5,944 bases of DNA. Origin: Fimenecus sp051881415 (GTDB lineage: Bacteria; Bacillota; Clostridia; Oscillospirales; Acutalibacteraceae). Under the pieces are notes generated by a model, which was given only the letters and a program-made list of their open reading frames with translations, did not search any database and was not told the DNA's origin. Position numbers and translations under genes: made by a program. Below, piece by piece: positions 1-5,731 of the stretch. Numbering within the stretch: the first letter of the stretch is position 1; every line of letters begins with the position of its first letter. The stretch is from assembly GCA_051881415.1 (NCBI GenBank), contig JBJEPV010000187.1:1-5944 (forward strand). Direction: 5' to 3'.

Positions 1-229
1 TGCGTTTTGCTATTTAAAACAGCTTTTGCAAACGCGCAATCCCGCAAGCGTCAAAATTTGCACCTTGCTTGACAAGCCCGACCGCCGCACCGCACCCATT
101 CAAGCGGATTATGTCGGCGCGACCATTCCCGACGCATTTGTCGTCGGCTATGGCTTGGATTACGCCGAGCAATACAGAAATCTGCCGTATGTCGGCATTT
201 TAAAACCGTCGGTGTACGGCGGCAAATAA
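1..229 (+). CDS. hpt: Hypoxanthine phosphoribosyltransferase, C-terminal part (5' truncated by window)
   Basis: This is a cytoplasmic purine-salvage enzyme that joins hypoxanthine or guanine to PRPP to give IMP or GMP. About 75 codons are visible, read from base 2, ending in TAA at 227-229. The visible part matches the C-terminal third of bacterial HPRT: SVKICTLLDKPDRR (a strand carrying the base-binding lysine region), then DYVGATIPDAFVVGYGLDYAE (purine-stacking and Mg-PRPP contact region), then YRNLPYVGILKPSVY at the end. The PRPP loop (the acidic pair before T-G) should lie just upstream, outside the window. The gene sits 29 bases before ftsH on the same strand with no terminator between them, which matches the hpt-ftsH (often tilS-hpt-ftsH) order of many Firmicutes, so the two are probably co-transcribed. 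Nothing suggests damage; the missing 5' end is a window effect. Confidence 0.93.
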   Translation, partial: AFCYLKQLLQTRNPASVKICTLLDKPDRRTAPIQADYVGATIPDAFVVGYGLDYAEQYRNLPYVGILKPSVYGGK

Positions 230-240
230 AACGGAAAGAA

Positions 241-250
241 AAAAGGAGTG
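241..250 (+). promoter_or_regulatory. Ribosome binding site that fixes the TTG start of ftsH
   Basis: AAAAGGAGTG is a strong Shine-Dalgarno sequence lying 8 bases before the TTG at 259-261. It decides the start. The nearby GTG at 248 runs into a TGA after four codons, and the first in-frame ATG would begin inside or after the first membrane segment. Confidence 0.85.
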
Positions 251-258
251 AACGCCCT

Positions 259-2310
259 TTGAAAAAAATAGATTGGAGAGCCGTTATCCCCTATATCGCC
301 ATACCGCTTGTGTTTGTGGTGTGTGTGGTGCTGTATATGAATATGGGGCAGACGACCAAAGCCAAAACCGAGTATTACGAGATTGTCAATAAGTTCAACA
401 ATCACGAAATCACCGCGTACAACCTAAACCTCACAAGCGGCGTGCTGGAATACAAGGTCGCAGGGGACGAGACAACCTATGAGTACACCGTGCCCAATGT
501 CAACCTGTTTGTGGAGGATGTGCACGAGCAGGTGATGCAGTACAACCGCGACAATCCCGACGCGCAGATTCAGGTGGATTACAAATCCGGCTCGGCGAAT
601 TCCTGGTGGGTCAGCTTACTGCCGACGGTTGCGGTGATGGTGCTGTTGACCCTCGTGATGTTCTTTATGTTCCGCAAAATGAACCAGTCTATGCAGAACG
701 AGAACAACCGCGCCATGTCCTTCGGCAAAGCCCGCGTCAAAAAGGGCGGCGACGATAAACGCAAAACCACCTTCCAAGATGTCGCGGGTGCGGATGAGGA
801 AAAGGAAGAACTCGAAGAAATCGTGGAATTTTTGAAAAATCCGCAGGCATTTAATGAACTCGGTGCAAGAATTCCGAAAGGCGTGTTGCTTGTCGGCCCG
901 CCCGGTACAGGTAAAACCTTATTGGCGCGTGCCGTTGCAGGCGAAGCCGATGTGCCGTTTTTCTCGATTTCCGGCTCGGATTTCGTGGAAATGTATGTCG
1001 GTGTCGGCGCGTCGCGTGTGCGCGATTTGTTTGACCAGGCAAAGAAAAATGCCCCGTCGATTATTTTCATTGATGAAATCGACGCCGTCGGCCGCCACAG
1101 AGGCGCCGGTATGGGCGGCGGGCATGACGAACGCGAACAAACCCTCAACCAACTGCTTGTGGAAATGGACGGCTTCGGTGCAAACGAAGGCGTTATCGTC
1201 ATAGCCGCAACCAACCGCCCCGATATTTTAGACCCCGCCCTGTTGCGTCCCGGCCGATTTGACCGTCAGGTTACCGTCAATTACCCCGACATTCGCGGCA
1301 GAGAGGATATTTTGAAGGTGCACGCCAAAGGCAAGCCCTTGGGCCCCGATGTCAATTTGGGGCAGATTGCAGGCGCAACCGTCGGCTTTACGGGTGCGGA
1401 CTTGGAAAACCTTTTGAACGAAGCGGCACTTTTGGCGGCAAGGCGCAAGAAAAAAGCCATCACCATGTCCGAAATCGAAGAAGCCACGATGAAAGTCTTG
1501 GTCGGTACGGAGAAAAAATCGCACCGCATCACCGAGCACGACAAGGAGATTACCGCCTATCACGAGGCGGGGCACGCGGTTTCGGCCTATTATCTCGAAC
1601 ATCAAGACCCCGTAACGCACATTTCCATTGTGCCGCGCGGCATGGCGGGTGGCTTTACGATGCATCAGCCCGAAAAGGACGAAATGCATTTGATGCGTTC
1701 AAGAATGCTTGACGACATCGTTTCACTGCTCGGCGGCAGAGTCGCGGAAAGCATTATTTTCGGCGACATTTCCACCGGTGCGTCTAACGATATTGAGCGC
1801 GCGTCCGAGGTCGCGCGCAAAATGGTCACCAAATACGGTATGAGCGAAAAGCTCGGCCCGATTGCCTTCGGGCAGGATAACGACGAGGTCTTTATCGGTA
1901 AGGATTATAACCATATCCGCAACTACTCCGAAGCGGTTGCCTGCCAGATTGACAAAGAGGTCGAGGCAATCGTCCTCAATGCCTACAAGCGTACCGAGGA
2001 AATCTTGCGCACGCATATCGACAAGTTGCATATTGTGGCAAAAGCCCTTGTCGCACGCGAAAAACTCACCGGTGACGAGTTCTATATGCTGATGGACGGC
2101 AAAGAACTGCCGCCGCTGACGCCCGTTTCCGACCCGGCACCGACGGCAGAGCCCGATTCGGCAGAGCAAAACGGTGCAAACGACGCAGAGCCTGCGCAAA
2201 GCGGCGATACCGATGCCCCGCGCGCAGACGGCGAAGCGCCCCCCGCGGCAGAACAGCCCGAGGCGCAAACGCCCACGGCAGAGCCGCAATCCACGGAACA
2301 ATCCGAATAA
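259..2310 (+). CDS. ftsH: ATP-dependent zinc metalloprotease FtsH (membrane AAA+ protease)
   Basis: FtsH is a hexameric inner-membrane protease that pulls misfolded membrane proteins and short-lived regulators into its chamber using ATP and cleaves them. The protein is 683 residues, starting at TTG. It has a short cytoplasmic start, a first membrane segment at about residues 10-28, an extracytoplasmic domain at about 30-114, and a second segment at about 115-138. The AAA+ module shows Walker A GPPGTGKT (213-220), Walker B IIFIDEID (268-275), and a second region of homology at about 317-337 with R330 and R333. The pore loop reads MYVG (245-248), with Tyr where many family members have Phe. The protease domain has zinc motif HEAGH (425-429) and the third ligand D511 in TGASND. 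After about residue 616 comes a roughly 67-residue acidic Pro/Ala/Glu-rich tail, which probably explains the length above the usual 610-650 residues. It is downstream of hpt in an apparent operon and is closed by a terminator at 2317. Confidence 0.97.
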   Translation: MKKIDWRAVIPYIAIPLVFVVCVVLYMNMGQTTKAKTEYYEIVNKFNNHEITAYNLNLTSGVLEYKVAGDETTYEYTVPNVNLFVEDVHEQVMQYNRDNPDAQIQVDYKSGSANSWWVSLLPTVAVMVLLTLVMFFMFRKMNQSMQNENNRAMSFGKARVKKGGDDKRKTTFQDVAGADEEKEELEEIVEFLKNPQAFNELGARIPKGVLLVGPPGTGKTLLARAVAGEADVPFFSISGSDFVEMYVGVGASRVRDLFDQAKKNAPSIIFIDEIDAVGRHRGAGMGGGHDEREQTLNQLLVEMDGFGANEGVIVIAATNRPDILDPALLRPGRFDRQVTVNYPDIRGREDILKVHAKGKPLGPDVNLGQIAGATVGFTGADLENLLNEAALLAARRKKKAITMSEIEEATMKVLVGTEKKSHRITEHDKEITAYHEAGHAVSAYYLEHQDPVTHISIVPRGMAGGFTMHQPEKDEMHLMRSRMLDDIVSLLGGRVAESIIFGDISTGASNDIERASEVARKMVTKYGMSEKLGPIAFGQDNDEVFIGKDYNHIRNYSEAVACQIDKEVEAIVLNAYKRTEEILRTHIDKLHIVAKALVAREKLTGDEFYMLMDGKELPPLTPVSDPAPTAEPDSAEQNGANDAEPAQSGDTDAPRADGEAPPAAEQPEAQTPTAEPQSTEQSE

Positions 2311-2316
2311 TCAAGC

Positions 2317-2352
2317 AACACGGTGGGAAGTAGATTTTCACCGTGTTTTTTT
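2317..2352 (+). terminator. Intrinsic terminator after ftsH
   Basis: A perfect 9-bp stem, AACACGGTG (2317-2325) with CACCGTGTT (2339-2347), extendable by two G-U pairs, is followed by a run of seven T (2346-2352). It begins seven bases after the ftsH stop codon and should end the hpt-ftsH transcript. Confidence 0.9.
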
Positions 2353-2466
2353 CAAAAAAGAAGGGGATTTTTCCCTGCAATTCGACCAAAAACAAAGGGG
2401 CGAAAATCCGCGCTTTTTACCATTTCGACAAACTTTTTCTCTTTTGCGACGGAACGCGCGAAAAGA
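2353..2466. other. AT-rich spacer between the ftsH terminator and the ilvB promoter
   Basis: About 110 bases of AT-rich DNA with A and T tracts (for example near 2353-2360 and 2431-2447). I see no open frame with a ribosome site, no T-box or riboswitch-like structure, and no strong hairpin. The A/T tracts could act as UP-like or bent DNA upstream of the ilvB -35 box, but that is inference. Confidence 0.4.
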
Positions 2467-2495
2467 TTGACTTTTTGCAGAAATGGGATTAGAAT
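2467..2495 (+). promoter_or_regulatory. Housekeeping sigma-type promoter of ilvB
   Basis: The -35 box TTGACT (2467-2472) and the -10 box TAGAAT (2490-2495) are separated by exactly 17 bases; each differs from consensus at one position. Transcription would start near 2502, leaving a leader of only about 40 nt before the ATG at 2544. An imperfect palindrome (2488-2505) overlaps the -10 box and the start region and could be an operator. Confidence 0.8.
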
Positions 2496-2532
2496 ATATC
2501 CTAATATCATTAAAATGTATTGCAGTATGGGT

Positions 2533-2538
2533 AGGAGA
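2533..2538 (+). promoter_or_regulatory. Ribosome binding site of ilvB
   Basis: AGGAGA lies five to six bases before the ATG at 2544, a normal Shine-Dalgarno distance. It supports that ATG as the start. Confidence 0.8.
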
Positions 2539-2543
2539 AGACT

Positions 2544-4244
2544 ATGAAACGCAATGGTTCCGAAATTATCGCCGAGGTGCTTATCGAGCACGGTGTGGAT
2601 ACCGTTTTCGGCTATCCCGGCGGCGCAGTTTTGAATATATATGACGCGCTGTATAAATACAGCGACCGCATTCGCCACATTTTGACCGCGCACGAGCAAG
2701 GTGCGTCCCACGCGGCAGACGGGTACGCCCGCGCCACGGGCAAAACGGGCGTGGTCATTGCCACCAGCGGCCCCGGGGCTACCAATTTGGTTACGGGGAT
2801 TGCTACCGCGTATATGGATTCCGTGCCGATGGTTGCCATTACGGGCAATGTCAGCACTTCGCTTATCGGCAGAGATGCGTTTCAGGAAGTCTACATAACG
2901 GGCATCACCATGCCCATTACCAAGCACAACTTTATGGTGCAGGATATTTCCGAACTTGCCGATATTCTGCGTGAGGCGTTCAAAATCGCCAATACCGGCA
3001 GAAAAGGCCCTGTGCTTGTCGATATTCCGAAAGATATTACCGCGGCAGTCACCGATTTTGAGCCGCTTGTGCCCGCCCCGATTGCGGACAATACCGTTAT
3101 CAATCACGAGCAACTCAAAGCCGTTGCCAAAATGCTCAATTCCGCCAAACGCCCGTTCATTGAACTCGGTGGCGGCGTGACTTCGGCAAATGCTTCCGAA
3201 GAAGCACGCGCTTTGGTGCAAAAAAGCGGTGCGCCTGCGTGCCACACGCTGATGGCGGCAGGCGTTTTGGGCTATGATGAACCCCTCAATTACGGCTTGG
3301 TCGGTATGCACGGCAGCTTTGTCACCAACAAGGCAATGGATGAAGCGGATTTGCTGATTGCCGTTGGCACGCGCTTTTCCGACCGCGTTGCCTTAAAGCC
3401 CGACGCATTTGCGAAAAATGCCAAGGTTGTGCAAATTGATATTGATTTGAGTGAAATCAACAAGAATGTCATGGTAGATGCATACCTGACAGGCGATGTC
3501 AAAACGATTTTACAGGCGCTCTTGCCGCTTGTGGAGACGGTGGAGCGCAGTGCGTGGCTTGCAGAGCTTGAAAGCTTTAAAAAGGACGATTATGTTCCGC
3601 AGGACGACCCTGCGCGTTTAACCCCGCATGAACTCGTGCAGGCGATTTGCAACGATACCGACAAGGAGACGGTGTATGTCACCGATGTCGGTCAGCACCA
3701 AATGTGGGCGGCGCAGTATCTTGCGCATACGTCGGCGCGCAATTTCCTGACCAGCGGCGGCTTGGGCACAATGGGCTACGGCTACGGCGCGGCCATCGGC
3801 GCGCAAATTGCGTATCCCGAAAAACGCGTGGTGCATATCACGGGCGACGGCTCGTTCCATATGAATTTGAACGAAGCGTGCACGGCGGTCAGTTACAATT
3901 TGCCGATTATTACCGTGATTTTTGACAACCGCGTGCTCGGTATGGTGCGCCAATGGCAAACCTGCTTCTACGGCAAACGCTATTCGCAAACCGACCCCGA
4001 GCGTAAAACGGATTTTGTCAAAGTGATTGAGGGCTTCGGCGGCAAGGGCTACCGCGCAACCAATCTCGCCGAGTTTAAGGCGGCATACAAACAGGCACAA
4101 AAAGATAATTGCCCTGTTTGGATTGACTGCACGATTGCCAAAGACGAGCGTGTACTGCCGCTTATCCCCGCAGGCAAAACGATTGACGATATTATCATCG
4201 CGCCGAATTGCGAAACCTGCCGCTATCAGTGCCACAAAAAATAA
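2544..4244 (+). CDS. ilvB: Acetolactate synthase (acetohydroxyacid synthase), large catalytic subunit
   Basis: This ThDP enzyme joins two pyruvates to acetolactate, or pyruvate and 2-ketobutyrate to acetohydroxybutyrate, the first common step of valine, leucine and isoleucine synthesis. The product has 566 residues, normal for the family. The N-terminal ThDP domain (about 3-170) holds GYPGGAVLNIYDAL and catalytic E51 in the AHEQGASH context. The middle domain (about 190-325) has the GTRFSDRV region, resembling the RFDDRV segment of FAD-binding biosynthetic forms. The C-terminal domain has the ThDP-Mg motif GDGS (434-437) through D461-N462, then VLGMVRQWQ with W471. GNVSTSLIGRDAFQE places Ser104 where plant enzymes have the herbicide-contact proline. 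The tail carries C556, C559 and C563. No regulatory subunit gene (ilvN) follows: a terminator and an opposed gene come next, so ilvN, if present, lies elsewhere. A catabolic AlsS-type role is less likely from these motifs but is not excluded. Confidence 0.93.
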   Translation: MKRNGSEIIAEVLIEHGVDTVFGYPGGAVLNIYDALYKYSDRIRHILTAHEQGASHAADGYARATGKTGVVIATSGPGATNLVTGIATAYMDSVPMVAITGNVSTSLIGRDAFQEVYITGITMPITKHNFMVQDISELADILREAFKIANTGRKGPVLVDIPKDITAAVTDFEPLVPAPIADNTVINHEQLKAVAKMLNSAKRPFIELGGGVTSANASEEARALVQKSGAPACHTLMAAGVLGYDEPLNYGLVGMHGSFVTNKAMDEADLLIAVGTRFSDRVALKPDAFAKNAKVVQIDIDLSEINKNVMVDAYLTGDVKTILQALLPLVETVERSAWLAELESFKKDDYVPQDDPARLTPHELVQAICNDTDKETVYVTDVGQHQMWAAQYLAHTSARNFLTSGGLGTMGYGYGAAIGAQIAYPEKRVVHITGDGSFHMNLNEACTAVSYNLPIITVIFDNRVLGMVRQWQTCFYGKRYSQTDPERKTDFVKVIEGFGGKGYRATNLAEFKAAYKQAQKDNCPVWIDCTIAKDERVLPLIPAGKTIDDIIIAPNCETCRYQCHKK

Positions 4245-4256
4245 AGAAACTTGCAT

Positions 4257-4293
4257 AAAAGCACCTGCCGTATAGCGTACGGCGGGTGCTTTT
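4257..4293. terminator. Bidirectional intrinsic terminator shared by ilvB and dinB
   Basis: A 15-bp stem (4257-4271 with 4279-4293, one G-U wobble when read on the plus strand), extendable by one A-T pair to leave a 5-nt loop. It has an A run on its left arm and a T run on its right arm, so it can work for both strands. It starts 12 bases after the ilvB stop and ends one base from the dinB stop (4295-4297, minus strand). It separates the two convergent genes. Confidence 0.9.
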
Positions 4294-4294
4294 C

Positions 4295-5548
4295 TCATTT
4301 CCCAAACGGGGAATAGGCTATACTGCGCGGCAGAACGGCGTGCTCGGGCGCGCCGTGCGGAATGGCGGTTTCACATAACAGACAGGCGTTGAAAATACTG
4401 TTTTTGCCGTAGCGTGTGCGAATGTTGCGCACCGCCGCGTCCAATTTTTCCTGCTGTTCGTGACGAGAAAAATCCGAAAATAAATCGGTTTGCACGGGTG
4501 CGGCGGCATCCGTCAGCGAAATTGCCCGTACCGTCACCGCGCGTACGGGCAACTCCCAGCGGTAAACCGATTGAAACAGCGAAAACGCCGCTTTTGCAAT
4601 TTCAAATGCGCTTTGCGTCGGCAAGGGCAGGGGATGTTGGTATTGTCGCACAAACAACGCGTTGTTTTTAATGCTGATTTGTACCGCCGTTGCCGCCAAA
4701 TGCTCCGAAAACAGCCGCCGACCGATTTCCTGCGACAGCGACAGCATCACAAGCCATACCTCGCGCGGCGTTTGCAAATCCCGTACGCAGGTGGCGCCGT
4801 GCCCGATGCTTTTGGAAACGGGCACAAATCCGTCGGGGCACACGCGCGACACATCCAATCCGTTCGCATACCGCCAAAGTACCTCGCCGCCCTTGCCGAA
4901 TACATTTTTTAAAAACCGCACATCACAGGCGGCAAGTTGGCCGATGGTGTGTATGCCGTATTTGTTCAATTTTTGCACGGTTGCCCGCCCACAGCCGAGC
5001 ATATCCGCGGCGGGCAAATTCCAAATCTTTTCCCGAAAGTCCTGCCGCTTGATTTCGGTAACGGCGTCGGGCTTTTTCATATCCGAGCCGAGTTTGGCAA
5101 AAACCTTGTTGAACGAAACGCCGACCGAAACCGTCAGCCCCAGTTCTTTCGTAATGTGCGCGCGAATGTCGTTGGCAATCTGCACCCCGTCACCGAATAA
5201 ACCTTGCGAGCCGGTCACATCCAGCCATGCCTCGTCCAAGCCGAACGGCTCAATTTCGTCGGTGTAGCGGCGGTAAATTTTGCGCACCAATTCCGAATAT
5301 TTCACATAACGGTCAAAATGCGGCGGTACAATAATCAAGTCACGGCATTTGCGCTGGGCCTGCCAAACGGTATCACCGGTTTTTACACCGCAACGCTTTG
5401 CCGGCTCGGATTTTGCCAAAACAATCCCGTGCCGTGCCTCGACAGAGCCCGCCACCGCCACCGCCTTGCCGCGCAGGGCTTCGTCATATAAGCATTCAAT
5501 CGACGCATAGCAGTTGTTAATGTCGCTGTGCAAAATCACACGCTCCAT
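4295..5548 (-). CDS. dinB: Y-family translesion DNA polymerase (Pol IV/DinB type)
   Basis: This is a low-fidelity polymerase that copies past damaged bases during the SOS response. I start it at the ATG at 5548 (417 residues) because GGAG lies 9 bases upstream. A longer reading from 5572 would start inside a LexA box without a ribosome site, and the ATG at 5557 abuts the GGAG. Palm motifs are HSDINNCYASIE, with catalytic D9 and steric-gate-position Y14, and PFGLDEAWLDVT, with D105 and E106. SVGVSFNKVFAKLGSDMKKP (141-160) and a helix-hairpin-helix thumb (about 178-207) follow, then the little finger (about 240-350). QTDLF (353-357) fits the beta-clamp-binding pentapeptide and sits well before the C-terminus. 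The sequence GLDEAWLD, rather than SIDEAFLD of E. coli Pol IV, suggests a Firmicute subgroup. Two LexA operators overlap its promoter. It is a single-gene unit, convergent with ilvB. Confidence 0.92.
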   Translation of the reverse strand: MERVILHSDINNCYASIECLYDEALRGKAVAVAGSVEARHGIVLAKSEPAKRCGVKTGDTVWQAQRKCRDLIIVPPHFDRYVKYSELVRKIYRRYTDEIEPFGLDEAWLDVTGSQGLFGDGVQIANDIRAHITKELGLTVSVGVSFNKVFAKLGSDMKKPDAVTEIKRQDFREKIWNLPAADMLGCGRATVQKLNKYGIHTIGQLAACDVRFLKNVFGKGGEVLWRYANGLDVSRVCPDGFVPVSKSIGHGATCVRDLQTPREVWLVMLSLSQEIGRRLFSEHLAATAVQISIKNNALFVRQYQHPLPLPTQSAFEIAKAAFSLFQSVYRWELPVRAVTVRAISLTDAAAPVQTDLFSDFSRHEQQEKLDAAVRNIRTRYGKNSIFNACLLCETAIPHGAPEHAVLPRSIAYSPFGK

Positions 5549-5557
5549 TGTTCCCAT

Positions 5558-5561
5558 CTCC
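5558..5561 (-). promoter_or_regulatory. Ribosome binding site of dinB
   Basis: GGAG on the minus strand lies 9 bases before the ATG at 5548. This spacing selects 5548 over the two in-frame ATGs further upstream (5557 and 5572). Confidence 0.75.
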
Positions 5562-5565
5562 AAAC

Positions 5566-5579
5566 AGAACATTTGTTCG
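5566..5579 (-). promoter_or_regulatory. LexA operator 1 of dinB (after the transcription start)
   Basis: On the minus strand this reads CGAACAAATGTTCT, matching the Gram-positive LexA (DinR/Cheo) box consensus CGAAC-N4-GTTCG at all but the last base. It covers about +4 to +17 of the predicted transcript, where bound LexA would block initiation or early elongation. Confidence 0.85.
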
Positions 5580-5589
5580 TATATCTACA

Positions 5590-5618
5590 ATTATACAGAA
5601 CAAATGTTCTGCTGTCAA
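5590..5618 (-). promoter_or_regulatory. Perfect-consensus promoter of dinB
   Basis: On the minus strand, TTGACA (5613-5618) and TATAAT (5590-5595) are separated by exactly 17 bases, an ideal housekeeping sigma promoter. Transcription should start near 5583, giving a leader of about 35 nt. Such a strong core promoter fits a gene kept silent by a repressor until induction. Confidence 0.92.
5597..5610 (-). promoter_or_regulatory. LexA operator 2 of dinB (inside the promoter spacer)
   Basis: AGAACATTTGTTCT on the minus strand is a GAAC-N4-GTTC palindrome; with flanking bases the arms are 7 bp (5596-5602 and 5605-5611). It fills the space between the -35 and -10 boxes, so LexA bound here would exclude RNA polymerase. 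Its centre is 31 bp from that of operator 1. Confidence 0.85.
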
Positions 5619-5731
5619 CGGGAAAATACAGGAAAGCAAAACGACACAAAAGCAAAGTCCCAAAATACGGACAGAAAATGCACCCTGCAAGTGTTCTCAT
5701 GCAGGGCGCATTGGCAGCCCAGAGGCATCAT
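5619..5731. other. Gene-free spacer upstream of dinB
   Basis: About 110 bases between the dinB -35 box and the repeat cluster. It has an A-rich start (about 5620-5680) and the hairpin at 5678-5711. The short open frames crossing this area have no ribosome site and no recognisable protein, so I call no gene here. Confidence 0.5.
5678..5711 (-). terminator. Hairpin, possible weak terminator on the minus strand
   Basis: A 7-bp stem (5683-5689 with 5700-5706), one A·C mismatch, and four more pairs (5678-5681 with 5708-5711) enclose a 10-nt loop. On the minus strand it is followed by TTTTCTGT, a short broken U tract, so it might end transcription coming from beyond the right edge before the dinB promoter. 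On the plus strand no T run follows. Its role is uncertain. Confidence 0.35.

Noticed and set aside
579..1214. Minus-strand open frames inside ftsH
   Set aside because: They are shadows of the AAA+ coding region, with no ribosome site or plausible protein family.
2311..2543. T-box or other riboswitch before ilvB
   Set aside because: The only strong hairpin is the ftsH terminator upstream of the promoter; the predicted transcript leader is about 40 nt, too short for these elements.
2352..3311. A long minus-strand open frame of about 319 codons opposite the start of ilvB
   Set aside because: It lies antisense to a clear ilvB coding region and its own terminator/promoter spacer, has low-complexity shadow composition and no recognisable domain. 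GC-rich third positions create such frames.
5573..5600. A divergent plus-strand promoter upstream of dinB
   Set aside because: No pair of -35 and -10 boxes with 16-18 base spacing is found on the plus strand, and no gene follows.
5688..5702. A third LexA box near GTGTTCTCATGC
   Set aside because: Only one half site (GTTCT) is present; the partner GAAC at the right distance is missing, and the bases are explained by the hairpin loop.
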